NCBI GenBank assembly: GCA_947489585.1
Contig: CANLEE010000005.1
Span: forward strand, 224,723-288,722
Direction of reading: 5' to 3'
DNA from: an uncultured Psychroserpens sp.
GTDB taxonomy: Bacteria > Bacteroidota > Bacteroidia > Flavobacteriales > Flavobacteriaceae
DNA length: 64,000 nucleotides
In this document: positions 26,147 to 35,513 of the stretch, piece by piece
How the letters are laid out: each line of letters opens with the position of its first letter
How positions within the stretch are numbered: the stretch's first letter is position 1
Translations under genes and position numbers: made by a program
The notes under the pieces: generated by a model
Seen by the model: only the letters and a program-made list of their open reading frames with translations
What the model was told of the DNA's origin: nothing
The model's database searches: none

Positions 26147-27511
26147 ATGCGGTATTTTTTGATAGGTCTCCTCTTTACGCAATTTTTATTTGGGCAGCGT
26201 ATCAATGGTATTGTTTTAGATTCAAAAACTAAAGCGCCTATTGAAAATGTATCTGTATTTTTCAAAAAGAACAAATCGGGTACTGTTTCTAATGAAAAAG
26301 GTGTATTTAATCTGTCCTTAAAATCAAAAATCGCTAAAACAGATAGCTTGAAATTTTCCTGTATTGGATATCACTCTAGAACAATTTCAATTGAAGATTT
26401 TAAGAAAGAAAAGACTACGGTTTATCTTTCTAAAAAGTTAGAAAACCTTAATCAGGTTGTAGTTAACTCTTCTGAAATTTTAAAAGATAAGTTAACATTT
26501 AAAAGGCTAGCGCCTTTAAAATCTAGGGTATCAGACTTTGGCTCTCAAGTCGCTGGTAATTACATCTATGTCACTAGTGGAAACTCATCTTACTTACAAG
26601 ACATTGGAAAAAAAGCCCTCATTGAGGTTGGTCTCATACCTAATCCATCATTTGCCGATTTAATGAGAGAATTAAGTCGAGGTTTTTATTACGAAGGTTA
26701 CAGTGACAAATTACAGATATATGATATACTAAATAATTCATGGTCAGTTTCTGAAATAACATTTAAAGAGCGTGCCTATCACAATCTAAATTGCTATGGT
26801 AATACACTTTATAGTATTGGTGGAAAACGATTATCTATAAATAGAAAACGGGAATATTTAGATGATAAAATTGAAGTATTTGATATGGCTTCAGATGAAG
26901 TAATCATTGATCATACCAATCCACACCAAGCTATAAATTTTGCATCATTTACGTATAATGATAATATTATTGTGATGGGAGGTTCTACCTCAATAAACAA
27001 AAAAGGAAAAAAGACATACACAGACGCCTCACACATTTATAATATCACATCTGGACGCTGGTATGAGCTTCCAAAAATGATAACTGCCAAAGAAACACAG
27101 GGGGTCATTATAAACGACAATATCTATCTTATTGGAGGTCATAATGGACAACCACTTCAAACAGTAGAATCTTATAACATCAAAACTAAAACTTGGATGC
27201 AACTAGGTGATTTATTTCATGCTTTGGAAAAACCTGCTTTAGCCACAAGCGATCAAATGATATACATATATGATGGAAATAAAATGTTTAGATTCGATAC
27301 GATTACAGGAATTATAGAAACGTATAACATCGATTTAAAGCTTAAAAATTCTAGATTACATTACCATCAAAATAAGCTTTACATAATTGGAGGCTTTACA
27401 GAAAATGCTCACACAAAAGCAGCCTCATCAGACGTCTATGTTATCGACCTTGATGTTTTTGAAGAAACTAAAATTGTAAACTCGAAGTTTTTAGTTAGAG
27501 AGCGCTCTTAA
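26147..27511 (+). CDS. CarboxypepD_reg-like domain plus Kelch-repeat protein
   Basis: A 454-residue exported protein with signal peptide (RYFLIGLLFTQFLFGQ), a CarboxypepD_reg-like domain (GIVLDSKTKAPIENVSVFF ... GTVSNEKGVFNL, about residues 18-105) and then Kelch-type beta-propeller blades from about residue 150 (YSIGG, IVMGGST, YLIGGHNGQPLQTVESYN, YIIGGF). The combination suggests envelope-located protein-protein or glycan binding. The 3' end overlaps the convergent pheS gene by 17 bases. Confidence 0.85.
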   Translation: MRYFLIGLLFTQFLFGQRINGIVLDSKTKAPIENVSVFFKKNKSGTVSNEKGVFNLSLKSKIAKTDSLKFSCIGYHSRTISIEDFKKEKTTVYLSKKLENLNQVVVNSSEILKDKLTFKRLAPLKSRVSDFGSQVAGNYIYVTSGNSSYLQDIGKKALIEVGLIPNPSFADLMRELSRGFYYEGYSDKLQIYDILNNSWSVSEITFKERAYHNLNCYGNTLYSIGGKRLSINRKREYLDDKIEVFDMASDEVIIDHTNPHQAINFASFTYNDNIIVMGGSTSINKKGKKTYTDASHIYNITSGRWYELPKMITAKETQGVIINDNIYLIGGHNGQPLQTVESYNIKTKTWMQLGDLFHALEKPALATSDQMIYIYDGNKMFRFDTITGIIETYNIDLKLKNSRLHYHQNKLYIIGGFTENAHTKAASSDVYVIDLDVFEETKIVNSKFLVRERS

Positions 27512-28514
27512 ACTGCTCCAAGAAACGTACATCATTTTCGCTTAATAAACGAATATCACTAATTTGGTGCAATAGTAAAGCGATACGATCGATTCCCATA
27601 CCAAATGCAAAACCAGAATATTCTTTAGAATCAATACCGCAGTTTTCTAATACATTAGGATCTACCATACCACAACCCATAATTTCTAACCAACCTGTTC
27701 CTTTGGTCATTTTATAATCGGTTTCGGTTTCTAATCCCCAATATACATCTACCTCAGCACTTGGTTCAGTAAATGGAAAATACGATGGGCGCAATCGAAT
27801 CTTAGATTTCCCAAACATTTCTGTGGTGAAATATTGTAGCGTTTGCTTTAAGTCGGCAAAACTCACATCTTTATCAATATAAAGGCCTTCAACCTGGTGG
27901 AAAAAACAGTGAGAACGTGCCGAAATAGCTTCGTTACGAAATACACGACCAGGAGAAATCGTACGAATTGGTGGTTTGTTATTTTCCATATAACGCACTT
28001 GTACTGAACTGGTATGTGTACGCAATAAGATATCTGGATCTGTTTGAATGAAAAACGTGTCTTGCATATCACGAGCAGGATGGTACTCCGGTAAATTTAA
28101 TGCAGTGAAATTGTGCCAATCATCTTCAATTTCTGGACCTTCACTGACGTTAAAGCCTATTCGAGAAAAGATATCTATAATTTGATTTTTAACTATAGAA
28201 ATTGGATGACGTGCGCCTATCTCTAAAGGCTCGCCGGGACGTGATAAATCACCATAAACACTTTTAGTATCTTCCTTATTCTCTAATTCTTCTTTTAAAG
28301 CATTGACTTTATCTTCAGCAGTTTTTTTAAGCTTATTAATGGTTTGACCAAACTCTTTTTTTTGATCGTTAGCGACATTTTTAAACTCAGCAAAGTAGTC
28401 TTTGAGTAATCCTTTAGACCCTAAATATTTGATACGAAATTCCTCAACCTCTTCTTTAGATTGTGCTTTAAATGCTTCGGCTTCTGCTATGAGTTCTTTT
28501 ATCTTATCTATCAT
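27495..28514 (-). CDS. pheS: Phenylalanine-tRNA ligase alpha subunit
   Basis: A 339-residue class II aminoacyl-tRNA synthetase subunit. It has an N-terminal coiled coil (residues 1-90), motif 1 near GARHPISIVKNQIIDIFSRIGF, motif 2 around ISPGRVFRNEAISARSHCFF and motif 3 GFAFGMGIDRIALLLHQ. pheT is not adjacent, so the two subunits are encoded apart, as is common in Bacteroidota. A -7 box precedes it at 28554. Its tail overlaps the Kelch gene. Confidence 0.95.
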   Translation of the reverse strand: MIDKIKELIAEAEAFKAQSKEEVEEFRIKYLGSKGLLKDYFAEFKNVANDQKKEFGQTINKLKKTAEDKVNALKEELENKEDTKSVYGDLSRPGEPLEIGARHPISIVKNQIIDIFSRIGFNVSEGPEIEDDWHNFTALNLPEYHPARDMQDTFFIQTDPDILLRTHTSSVQVRYMENNKPPIRTISPGRVFRNEAISARSHCFFHQVEGLYIDKDVSFADLKQTLQYFTTEMFGKSKIRLRPSYFPFTEPSAEVDVYWGLETETDYKMTKGTGWLEIMGCGMVDPNVLENCGIDSKEYSGFAFGMGIDRIALLLHQISDIRLLSENDVRFLEQFKSAL

Positions 28515-28553
28515 GCCTGTGCTAAATTTAGTTCAGTAACTTAAAATGAATGG

Positions 28554-28561
28554 CAAATTTA
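28554..28561 (-). promoter_or_regulatory. -7 promoter box of pheS (TAAATTTG, minus strand)
   Basis: Exact TAnnTTTG on the minus strand, 40 bases upstream of the pheS ATG and just after the REP-like repeat. Confidence 0.45.
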
Positions 28562-28579
28562 ATGAATTTATCGAGATTT

Positions 28580-28663
28580 GCGTTAGTGATGGAGGCATTT
28601 GTTGAAGCTCTCCCGATCCTTATCGGGAAGCGACTGCCGAGAGCACGACCCTTGTGGTAACGC
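28580..28663 (-). repeat. REP-like dispersed repeat, copy 2
   Basis: Reading on the minus strand it begins GCGTTACC, continues GGGTCGTGCTCTCG and ends CCTCCATCACTAACGC, in the same order as copy 1 at 1448-1521. The centre is a nested hairpin: GCTCTC...GAGAGC outside and CCCGAT-CCTT-ATCGGG inside. G+C content is clearly above the surroundings. It lies between the pheS promoter and the 3' end of the 28671 gene. Confidence 0.65.
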
Positions 28664-28670
28664 CCAAGGT

Positions 28671-29027
28671 TTAATCTATAAATTGAGTCTCGACAAAATA
28701 GTTAACAATAGCATCTTTCATCAAAACACTTTGTTCGCCTGCTTTTAAAGGCGGTAATTCTTCTTTCACCTTATAATGTGGCCAACCATCTTCGTCAACA
28801 AAATCGAACTCGTAATACCCATAAGGTGATAACAATTTACATATGGCAATATGCATTAAATCAAGCTTATGATCCTTTTTAAATTTGCGGTCTAATTGCC
28901 CCAATTCTTGTACGCCAATTAAATAAATAATAGCATCCAAATCTAAAGGATCTCCATCAGAAAATCGTGCCGAAAGCTTTTCGACTACCTGATCCCAACG
29001 CTGTTTTAACTGCTCATCTCTTGCCAT
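28671..29027 (-). CDS. Conserved hypothetical protein
   Basis: A 118-residue soluble protein without a signal. It has a helical N-terminal half (QRWDQVVEKLSARFSDGDP, LDAIIYLIGVQELG) and a C-terminal part with an acidic FDFVDEDGWPHYKV segment. The clean frame, exact -7 box at 29053 and lack of overlap support a real gene. No domain recognised. The REP-like repeat begins seven bases beyond its stop. Confidence 0.72.
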   Translation of the reverse strand: MARDEQLKQRWDQVVEKLSARFSDGDPLDLDAIIYLIGVQELGQLDRKFKKDHKLDLMHIAICKLLSPYGYYEFDFVDEDGWPHYKVKEELPPLKAGEQSVLMKDAIVNYFVETQFID

Positions 29028-29052
29028 ATATCAATTTCAAAATTTAAGACTT

Positions 29053-29060
29053 CAAAGTTA
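29053..29060 (-). promoter_or_regulatory. -7 promoter box (TAACTTTG, minus strand)
   Basis: Exact TAnnTTTG match, 26 bases before the ATG at 29027. Confidence 0.5.
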
Positions 29061-29114
29061 CATAAACTAAGTGATGGATTTTAACGTTATCTATTTAAAA
29101 TCGTAAAAATTATG

Positions 29115-29122
29115 TACGTTTG
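29115..29122 (+). promoter_or_regulatory. -7 promoter box of cvpA (TACGTTTG)
   Basis: Exact TAnnTTTG match, 18 bases before the cvpA ATG. Confidence 0.55.
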
Positions 29123-29139
29123 TTAAAACTGACTAAACT

Positions 29140-29661
29140 ATGGCATTGATTGATATTATTTTAGGAGCGCTCTTGCTTTTTGGACTTATAAGAGGCTTTA
29201 TGAAAGGGTTGTTTGTAGAAGTTGCATCTCTTGTTGCTTTAGTGGCAGGTGTATATGGCGCAATTCACTTTAGTAATTTTGCTGCGGAATTTTTAGATAG
29301 CAAACTTGATTGGGATGAAAAATACATCAATATAGTTGCCTTTGCTATCACCTTTGTTATTATTGTTTTAATTATTGCCCTTGCCGGAAAAGCTTTAACC
29401 AAATTAGCCGATTTTGCAGCTTTAGGTGTCTTAAATAAATTGCTTGGCGGTGTCTTTGGTGCTTTGAAAATAGGTTTGATACTCAGTGTACTTCTAATTG
29501 TCTTTGATAATATGAATAATTCAATTCCTTTTGCTGATAAAGAAGATTTAGAAGAATCGATTCTTTACAAACCTGTAAAATCTTTAGCGCCAATGATTTT
29601 CCCTAGTATTTTGAATAAAGGAAAAGATGATCCAAACGAAGATTCAAACTCTGAAGCATAA
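29140..29661 (+). CDS. cvpA: CvpA family membrane protein
   Basis: A 173-residue protein with four transmembrane segments. The first 40 residues (IDIILGALLLFGLIRGFMKG) match the conserved start of CvpA/colicin V production proteins, with the R-G-F-x-x-G motif. The C-terminal about 25 residues are polar and acidic. In other bacteria CvpA affects envelope homeostasis and bile resistance; the mechanism is unknown. It has its own promoter and terminator, so it is monocistronic. Confidence 0.88.
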   Translation: MALIDIILGALLLFGLIRGFMKGLFVEVASLVALVAGVYGAIHFSNFAAEFLDSKLDWDEKYINIVAFAITFVIIVLIIALAGKALTKLADFAALGVLNKLLGGVFGALKIGLILSVLLIVFDNMNNSIPFADKEDLEESILYKPVKSLAPMIFPSILNKGKDDPNEDSNSEA

Positions 29662-29692
29662 AAAAACTGCCTACAATATGTAGACAGTTTTC
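29662..29692 (+). terminator. Terminator after cvpA
   Basis: AAAACTG-C-CTAC pairs with GTAG-A-CAGTTTT around AATAT, starting one base after the stop codon. It may also stop transcription from the convergent carbonic anhydrase operon. Confidence 0.8.
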
Positions 29693-29728
29693 TTGAATTA
29701 TATGCTTCGCTTAATGCGATGTACTGTT

Positions 29729-30358
29729 TTACAACATATTTACTTTTCCTGTATGTAAACTATAAACGCCACCAACGATTTGAATTTCACCATTGTCTTC
29801 CATTTCTGTTAGGATTTGGCTTTTCTCACGAATACGATCAATAGTTAATTGCACATTATTTTCAACTGTTTTAGCAACAAACGCTGCATTAGATGAATTA
29901 GCTTCTCCTTCTACTTCATCTGCAGATTTCCTCACAGCTGGCATTATGTTATCTAACATCGCTGTAATATTACCTAGTTCTACACCATCACATGCCGCTT
30001 TTACCGCACCACAACTTTCATGACCTAAAACAAGAATGAGTTTACTCCCAGCTACATTACATGAGTATTCTAAACTTCCTAAAATATCTACATTTTCAAA
30101 ATTCCCTGCAACTCTAGCTACAAATATATCACCAATAGCTTGATCTAATACCGTTTCTACTGGTACACGAGAATCTATACAGGATAAAACTACTGCTTTT
30201 GGAAATTGCCCTCCAGTTGTTTGGTTCACCAATGCCGAATTATCTGTGGCTTGTGAATTTCCGCTTACAAAACGGTTGTTTCCTTCTAATAAATCTTGCA
30301 ACACACCACTTGGTGTTAATGCCTCTTGTACGTTTTTTGATATTGCTATATTTTTCAT
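29729..30358 (-). CDS. Beta-class carbonic anhydrase
   Basis: A 209-residue cytoplasmic zinc enzyme interconverting CO2 and bicarbonate. Zinc ligands are C60 (in CIDSR), H113 and C116 (in GHESCGA); the Asp-Arg dyad is D62-R64. No signal peptide, so it acts in the cytosol. It is the last gene of a minus-strand run that holds two SulP transporters, 41 bases behind the first, which suggests hydration or dehydration of imported bicarbonate. A 6-bp inverted repeat (30375-30389) lies in the gap to the SulP gene. Confidence 0.93.
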   Translation of the reverse strand: MKNIAISKNVQEALTPSGVLQDLLEGNNRFVSGNSQATDNSALVNQTTGGQFPKAVVLSCIDSRVPVETVLDQAIGDIFVARVAGNFENVDILGSLEYSCNVAGSKLILVLGHESCGAVKAACDGVELGNITAMLDNIMPAVRKSADEVEGEANSSNAAFVAKTVENNVQLTIDRIREKSQILTEMEDNGEIQIVGGVYSLHTGKVNML

Positions 30359-30399
30359 CTTTATTTTTGTTTTATACTCAAAATTGAGTGTTTTGTTTG

Positions 30400-32268
30400 T
30401 TAAAATTTGTCTTTTACATTTGTTTTAATCCACTGTAAACAGGATTTGAAATCTTCAAAAATATGCTCATTCGGAATAAAATCTGGAATAATATCAATAC
30501 GTTCCATCATATAACGCGGTTGCTTTAATACATTCACAAATAAGACTTCTACATTCTTAATTTTTAAATCTTGAAGCATATCTTCCATAGCATATAGACC
30601 AGATTGATCCATGTATTGCATACGATCTAATCTCAAAATTGCAAAGGATGCCGTATCGGGTATTTGCAATGTTAAAGCTTGAAAATCACTAGTAGATCCA
30701 AAAAACAAAGGTCCCTTTATATGTTTTACAAAAACTTCCTCTTTTAAGCTTTTTGGAAAATCTACTTCATCTGCCCATGCTTCTTCTTTCAATGATTTTA
30801 CATCAGAGCGTTCTGCAGTAAGGTCTCCTATTTTCTTCATAAACATTAACGATGCAATGACCAAACCAATACCTACTGCATATACCAAATCCCATAAAGA
30901 AGATAGTATAAGTACAACAAGCATTATTAATACCTCAGAGCTCAACTTTAATGGCCCTAACTTGATATCTTTTGGTAGTGCTGGTATTGCTCGTAAGCCC
31001 TTATAATCCATAACTCCAATACCAACAGTTATTAAAATCCCTGCTAAAACGGCTGCTGGAATTTGAGACGCTAAATTTGGAAGGCCTGGAATCATTAAAA
31101 TACTAAATAATAATATTCCAGCAATCATACCAGACAGTTTGGTTTTACCACCAGAATTTATATTCACCACAGTTCGAATTGTAGCTCCAGCCCCAGGTAT
31201 ACCTCCAAATAAAGCCGCGATACTATTCCCTATACCTTGGCCAACTAATTCTTTATTAGGCTTGTGCTTTGTCTTCGTCATATTATCTGCCACGATACTC
31301 GTTAATAGCGAATCAATTGCTCCTAGAAGTGATAGTGCTAAAGCTGTAAAAATATAAGGTGTTATTGAACTTAATTCAAAACTTGTGATAATTTCTAAAT
31401 TAGGGATAGGTAAACCTTCTGGAATTTCAGGAATGGATCTGTAATCTAACTTGGCCAACATGGCTATGGCTGACATAACAACTAAGGCCACTAAAGTGCT
31501 AGGTACTTTAGTTGTAATTCGTTTAAATCCATAAATAATAAAAATAGTTCCTAAAGCTAAGATTAGCTCTAACCAATTAATATTTTTTAATGCTCTAGGT
31601 AATACTTTTATTGATCCAAGTACACCAGAGGCCTCTTTTGCAGCAAGTGTTTGAGATTCTTTTAAAATACCATCTTGTGTGATTTTTTCTGCTCTGCTTA
31701 TTGTTTCTTTGAAATTTTCTAATACTAAAATACCTTCTCCAGCTTCTTCTTTTAGAATATTTTCAAGGATAACTTCTTCAGCTTGGGGTTTAAATTCATT
31801 AACAAACTCCAAATCTTCTTTAGGATAATAACCAATGGCTGGTAAAATTTGAGTGACCAAAATAATCACACCAATGGCCGTCATAAAGCCAGATACTACA
31901 GGATATGGTATGTACCGAATGTATTTCCCTAAACCAATAGCGCCTAGACCTATTTGCATTAGACCTGCTAATAAAAACACAGTTAGAATGGCTGGCATCG
32001 CTTTTTCTACACTACCATCATTAGCAGCAATAATACCAGCTATAATAACCATACTTACTGCAGTCATTGGAGCTGTTGGACCAGAAATTTGCGTATTAGT
32101 TCCACCAAATAAAGCTGCGAAAAAACTAATAAAAATAGCGCCATATAATCCAGCACTAGGACCTAAACCTGATGATACTCCAAAAGCTAATGCCAGAGGC
32201 AATGCTACAATTCCTGCTGTAATTCCACCAAAGGCATCCCCTTTGATGTTTGAAAATAAGTTCTTCAT
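30400..32268 (-). CDS. SulP family anion transporter with STAS domain (1)
   Basis: A 622-residue inner-membrane transporter. The N-terminal signature DAFGGITAGIVALPLALAFG and the GLYGAIFISFFAALFGGT segment mark the SulP/SLC26 core, and a C-terminal STAS domain (about residues 515-615, FAILRLDRMQYMDQSGLYAMED) follows. An unusual polar insertion of about 65 residues (about 165-230, rich in Glu and Lys) interrupts the membrane domain. SulP proteins carry sulfate, bicarbonate or other anions. Placement next to carbonic anhydrase and lack of sulfur-assimilation genes favour bicarbonate, which is inference. Confidence 0.9.
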   Translation of the reverse strand: MKNLFSNIKGDAFGGITAGIVALPLALAFGVSSGLGPSAGLYGAIFISFFAALFGGTNTQISGPTAPMTAVSMVIIAGIIAANDGSVEKAMPAILTVFLLAGLMQIGLGAIGLGKYIRYIPYPVVSGFMTAIGVIILVTQILPAIGYYPKEDLEFVNEFKPQAEEVILENILKEEAGEGILVLENFKETISRAEKITQDGILKESQTLAAKEASGVLGSIKVLPRALKNINWLELILALGTIFIIYGFKRITTKVPSTLVALVVMSAIAMLAKLDYRSIPEIPEGLPIPNLEIITSFELSSITPYIFTALALSLLGAIDSLLTSIVADNMTKTKHKPNKELVGQGIGNSIAALFGGIPGAGATIRTVVNINSGGKTKLSGMIAGILLFSILMIPGLPNLASQIPAAVLAGILITVGIGVMDYKGLRAIPALPKDIKLGPLKLSSEVLIMLVVLILSSLWDLVYAVGIGLVIASLMFMKKIGDLTAERSDVKSLKEEAWADEVDFPKSLKEEVFVKHIKGPLFFGSTSDFQALTLQIPDTASFAILRLDRMQYMDQSGLYAMEDMLQDLKIKNVEVLFVNVLKQPRYMMERIDIIPDFIPNEHIFEDFKSCLQWIKTNVKDKF

Positions 32269-32325
32269 AGTTTAGTTATTAGTGCTTTATTCGCTTAAAT
32301 TTAAAAAATTTAAATTCAAGTTTCG

Positions 32326-33000
32326 TTAAAAATTAACAAAAGCTATCAAATTAATTTGATCCCTCCCTGAGGTTTCAAAAAATTGATTCATATAACCTAA
32401 TTCTAATCGCAAAGCCTTTGAAAACTCATAACCTAAACCTCCATAGACTCTATTTCTATCGAAAACAGAGGTTTTGGTATTAAGAAATATCTCGTTATAA
32501 GCTGAAAGGTATAGTGGATTCTTTTCATCTTCTTTATATTGAAGCGGAATTTTAATTCCTAAAAAATATCTAAAGCGTAGTTTAAAATCATCTTCAACGA
32601 AGCGCTGTTCAAATCGGTAACGATGGCTTAAACCGATCTTCCCAACCTTTTGCTTTGTTGTAAACTGTTGGAAGATTCGATGCTCATTTACCGATACTTT
32701 TTCATCAGTATTACCAATATAATTTTCAGATAAAATATAGCCATAGCCTAATAGAATATTATTGTTGTTTTCGGTTAGATTATAACCTAATCCCGTACGC
32801 AACAATAATTGTTCTAAATCACCTATAGCATCATAATTTCTATATTGGACTTCGTTATGGATGTTCCATTTTTCATTAAGTTTTTTATTTCCTATATAAA
32901 TGAGCCAATTTCCAAGGTTACTATCTTGAGAAAAGGCCGTTTTAGGCAACATAAAAACCAGAAAAAAAACAGGACATAAGATAAATTTTAAATGCTTCAT
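32326..33000 (-). CDS. DUF2490 outer-membrane beta-barrel protein
   Basis: A 224-residue exported protein with signal peptide (FILCPVFFLVFMLPKTAFSQ). Alternating hydrophobic/polar strands and the blocks NLGNWLIYIGNKKLNEKWNIHNEVQYR and LRTGLGYNLTENNNNILLGYGY fit DUF2490, a probable small outer-membrane barrel ending in a C-terminal Phe (VNF). It sits between a universal stress protein and a SulP gene in the same operon. It might form an outer-membrane path for the transported anion, but no function is established. Confidence 0.82.
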   Translation of the reverse strand: MKHLKFILCPVFFLVFMLPKTAFSQDSNLGNWLIYIGNKKLNEKWNIHNEVQYRNYDAIGDLEQLLLRTGLGYNLTENNNNILLGYGYILSENYIGNTDEKVSVNEHRIFQQFTTKQKVGKIGLSHRYRFEQRFVEDDFKLRFRYFLGIKIPLQYKEDEKNPLYLSAYNEIFLNTKTSVFDRNRVYGGLGYEFSKALRLELGYMNQFFETSGRDQINLIAFVNF

Positions 33001-33014
33001 ATTATTTTTAGAAC

Positions 33015-33839
33015 TTAGTTTGCACTGTATGATGTTTCATTAGTCAAAAATAAAGAAATATTAACCTTATTAACGACATCTTTAATTTCACCTCTAATAA
33101 CATTCAGTTTATTATTGGTTTGATCTCCTCTATCGATACATAATAAATTAACCTTATTCTTTACCAAATAACTAGACAGTGTTTTAAGTGCATTGTCATT
33201 TTTTTCAAATACATAATCTACTGTTTTGTTAGTAGAACTGACTAACTTTTCTCTAGAATCATTTGTGCTATCAACAATATTGAATGACTTTAAAGGTTGT
33301 TCGGTTTGATCAATTAACTCATCTGCAAACCTCAAATTTAAGGTTTCCGTTTTATTATTATAAAATCCAAGTGACAATTCTTTTTCTGGTGCTAAACCAT
33401 ACGATGCCGATGCCATCATGACTGGTCCTCTGTAAGCATTTAAAACAAATCCTGTAATATTATCACCAATAAAACCTAGTGTTTTTTGTTTTCTCTTTCC
33501 TAAAACAATAACATCTGGCTTAGCCGACTTAATAGCATTTTCAATCTCATTTTTTACATTTCCAAACGTAAAAGATGAATTGATATTTACATCATACTCT
33601 TCTGAAATTGGAGCAATAAGATTTTTTATTTTCTTTTCAATCATAATATGCTCCTTTGTTATTGTTCGCATAGCCGATAATTGGCTATCTGTTTCTACAA
33701 TATCTGTAGGCTTTTTTACATGAAAAAACTCAATATCTGCGTTTATCATCTTAGACAAACTAATTGTGTTTTTTAAAGTACTATTCGTTCCTTCTTTCAA
33801 ATCTGAAAGCATTAATATTTTATATTTTTTTTGTTTCAT
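33015..33839 (-). CDS. Universal stress protein (tandem UspA domains)
   Basis: A 274-residue cytoplasmic protein with two Usp-type halves. The first ends with the nucleotide-loop-like PDVIVLGKRKQKTLGFIGDNITGFVLNAYRGPVM (G-x2-G-x8-9-G pattern), and the second half is degenerate. It lies 13 bases after one SulP gene and 14 before DUF2490. Association of Usp with SulP/carbonic-anhydrase genes suggests a regulatory partner of the transporter, which is inference. Confidence 0.83.
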   Translation of the reverse strand: MKQKKYKILMLSDLKEGTNSTLKNTISLSKMINADIEFFHVKKPTDIVETDSQLSAMRTITKEHIMIEKKIKNLIAPISEEYDVNINSSFTFGNVKNEIENAIKSAKPDVIVLGKRKQKTLGFIGDNITGFVLNAYRGPVMMASASYGLAPEKELSLGFYNNKTETLNLRFADELIDQTEQPLKSFNIVDSTNDSREKLVSSTNKTVDYVFEKNDNALKTLSSYLVKNKVNLLCIDRGDQTNNKLNVIRGEIKDVVNKVNISLFLTNETSYSAN

Positions 33840-33852
33840 AATGTTTTGTGTT

Positions 33853-35421
33853 TTAGGCCGTTTTCGGTCTTAGTTTAAAAAATTCTATAAAGCTGTCAGG
33901 GTTTTCAACAATACCTCGTTCAGAAATCAACTGAATATCAATGTGCCGTTCTTTAGCTTTAAATGCAAAATCATCCAAGATCTCAATAATATCATTATCT
34001 AAATACCTTGTTTTTCTAACATCTAGTTCTAAGTACGTATCTCTAGGTAAACTATCCAGCTCTTTTAAAATAGCTCCTTTGTTAAAAAATGTAACTTCTT
34101 CTGCTAATGTCATTTTAATTTTATGTTTCCCATTACTTTTATCTTCAATGTGTAAGAAATGAGAATTTTGAAAACTCTTAATTAAAATCACAACGATACC
34201 AACAGCTAATCCCATTCCGATACCAACTAATAAATCGGTAAAAACAATTCCAAAAACAGTAACAAAAAATGGTATTGATTGCTTCCATCCCAAATCATAC
34301 ATCTTCTTAAATAATGAAGGTTTTGCTAACTTAAATCCAACAATAAATAAGATTGCAGCTAAAACAGATAATGGAATCATATTTAATAATCTCGGAATCA
34401 AAATCACTGAAATCAACAAGAGAAATCCATGAATAATTGCCGACATCTTGCTACGTCCTCCAGATTGGATGTTCGCTGAACTACGAACGATTACCTGAGT
34501 AATTGGTAAGCCTCCTATCATTCCTGAAATTATATTTCCAGTACCTTGAGCTAATAATTCTCTATTGGTTGGCGTCACATTTTTATGAGGATCTAGCTTA
34601 TCTGTTGCTTCAACACAGAGTAAGGTTTCCAAGCTAGCTACAAGTGCAATTGTAAAGGCGACAATCCATATTTCAGGATTTGTTATCGCAGAAAAATTTG
34701 GCAAACTAAATTGTCCTAAAAAAGATGCAGCATCTTCCGGTATAGGAACACTAACTAAATGGGATTGATCAATTCCTAAAGTATCATTAGATTTAGTCAC
34801 AATAAAAAAGATAATTCCAACAACAACTGCAACTAAAGGCCCTTGAACTAATTGAAATATTTTTCCTTTTTTTGATAATACTTTATCCCAAAGTAATAAA
34901 ATAGCTAAGCCAACAATTCCTATTATTGTTGAACCTAATTGAATGTGGTCAAAAATATTTAGTATTTGAGTTATCGTACTTTCTCCATTCACTTTAAATA
35001 GCGTAAACGCTTTGTCATAGCCAAAAAAATGAGGAATCTGCTTTAAAATAATAATAATCCCAATCCCTGTTAGCATTCCTTTAATTACTGATGATGGAAA
35101 ATAATAACCGATAATACCAGCTTTAAGCAATCCAAAAATTAATTGAATAATTCCACCAATGACAACCGCAAGTAAAAAGTTTTGGTAACCACCTAAAGTC
35201 CCAATAGCTGTTAATACTATAGCTGCTAAACCTGCAGCTGGACCACTAACACCAATTTTAGAACCACTTAATGATCCTACAACAATTCCGCCAACAATTC
35301 CTGCAATTAAACCTGAAAAAAGTGGTGCCCCACTTGCTAATGCAATACCTAAACATAATGGTAATGCAACAAAAAATACGACGATACTCGATGGTATGTC
35401 ATTTTTAAGAGTTTTAAACAT
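33853..35421 (-). CDS. SulP family anion transporter with STAS domain (2)
   Basis: A 522-residue SulP transporter. The start LKNDIPSSIVVFFVALPLCLGIALASGAPL is the conserved first-helix signature. NRELLAQGTGNIISGMIGGLP is the internal conserved motif, and a short STAS domain ends the protein (LELDVRKTRYLDNDIIEILDDFA). An alternative start lies four codons upstream at 35433. It has no long loop insertion and is only distantly similar to the SulP at 30400, so the pair is not a recent duplication. It is the second gene of the operon and could import bicarbonate. Confidence 0.9.
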   Translation of the reverse strand: MFKTLKNDIPSSIVVFFVALPLCLGIALASGAPLFSGLIAGIVGGIVVGSLSGSKIGVSGPAAGLAAIVLTAIGTLGGYQNFLLAVVIGGIIQLIFGLLKAGIIGYYFPSSVIKGMLTGIGIIIILKQIPHFFGYDKAFTLFKVNGESTITQILNIFDHIQLGSTIIGIVGLAILLLWDKVLSKKGKIFQLVQGPLVAVVVGIIFFIVTKSNDTLGIDQSHLVSVPIPEDAASFLGQFSLPNFSAITNPEIWIVAFTIALVASLETLLCVEATDKLDPHKNVTPTNRELLAQGTGNIISGMIGGLPITQVIVRSSANIQSGGRSKMSAIIHGFLLLISVILIPRLLNMIPLSVLAAILFIVGFKLAKPSLFKKMYDLGWKQSIPFFVTVFGIVFTDLLVGIGMGLAVGIVVILIKSFQNSHFLHIEDKSNGKHKIKMTLAEEVTFFNKGAILKELDSLPRDTYLELDVRKTRYLDNDIIEILDDFAFKAKERHIDIQLISERGIVENPDSFIEFFKLRPKTA

Positions 35422-35513
35422 ATATAAATTCATTTAAGCTAAAGATGTTTATCAATAGCTGATTTTTAATAATTTTTTTCGGGACATGGTTGTTTATCCC
35501 TGACTTTAAAAAA

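Noticed and set aside
31853..32275. Plus-strand frame of 140 codons
   Set aside because: Antisense of the conserved first helices of the SulP transporter; Pro/Ile-rich composition with no recognisable domain.
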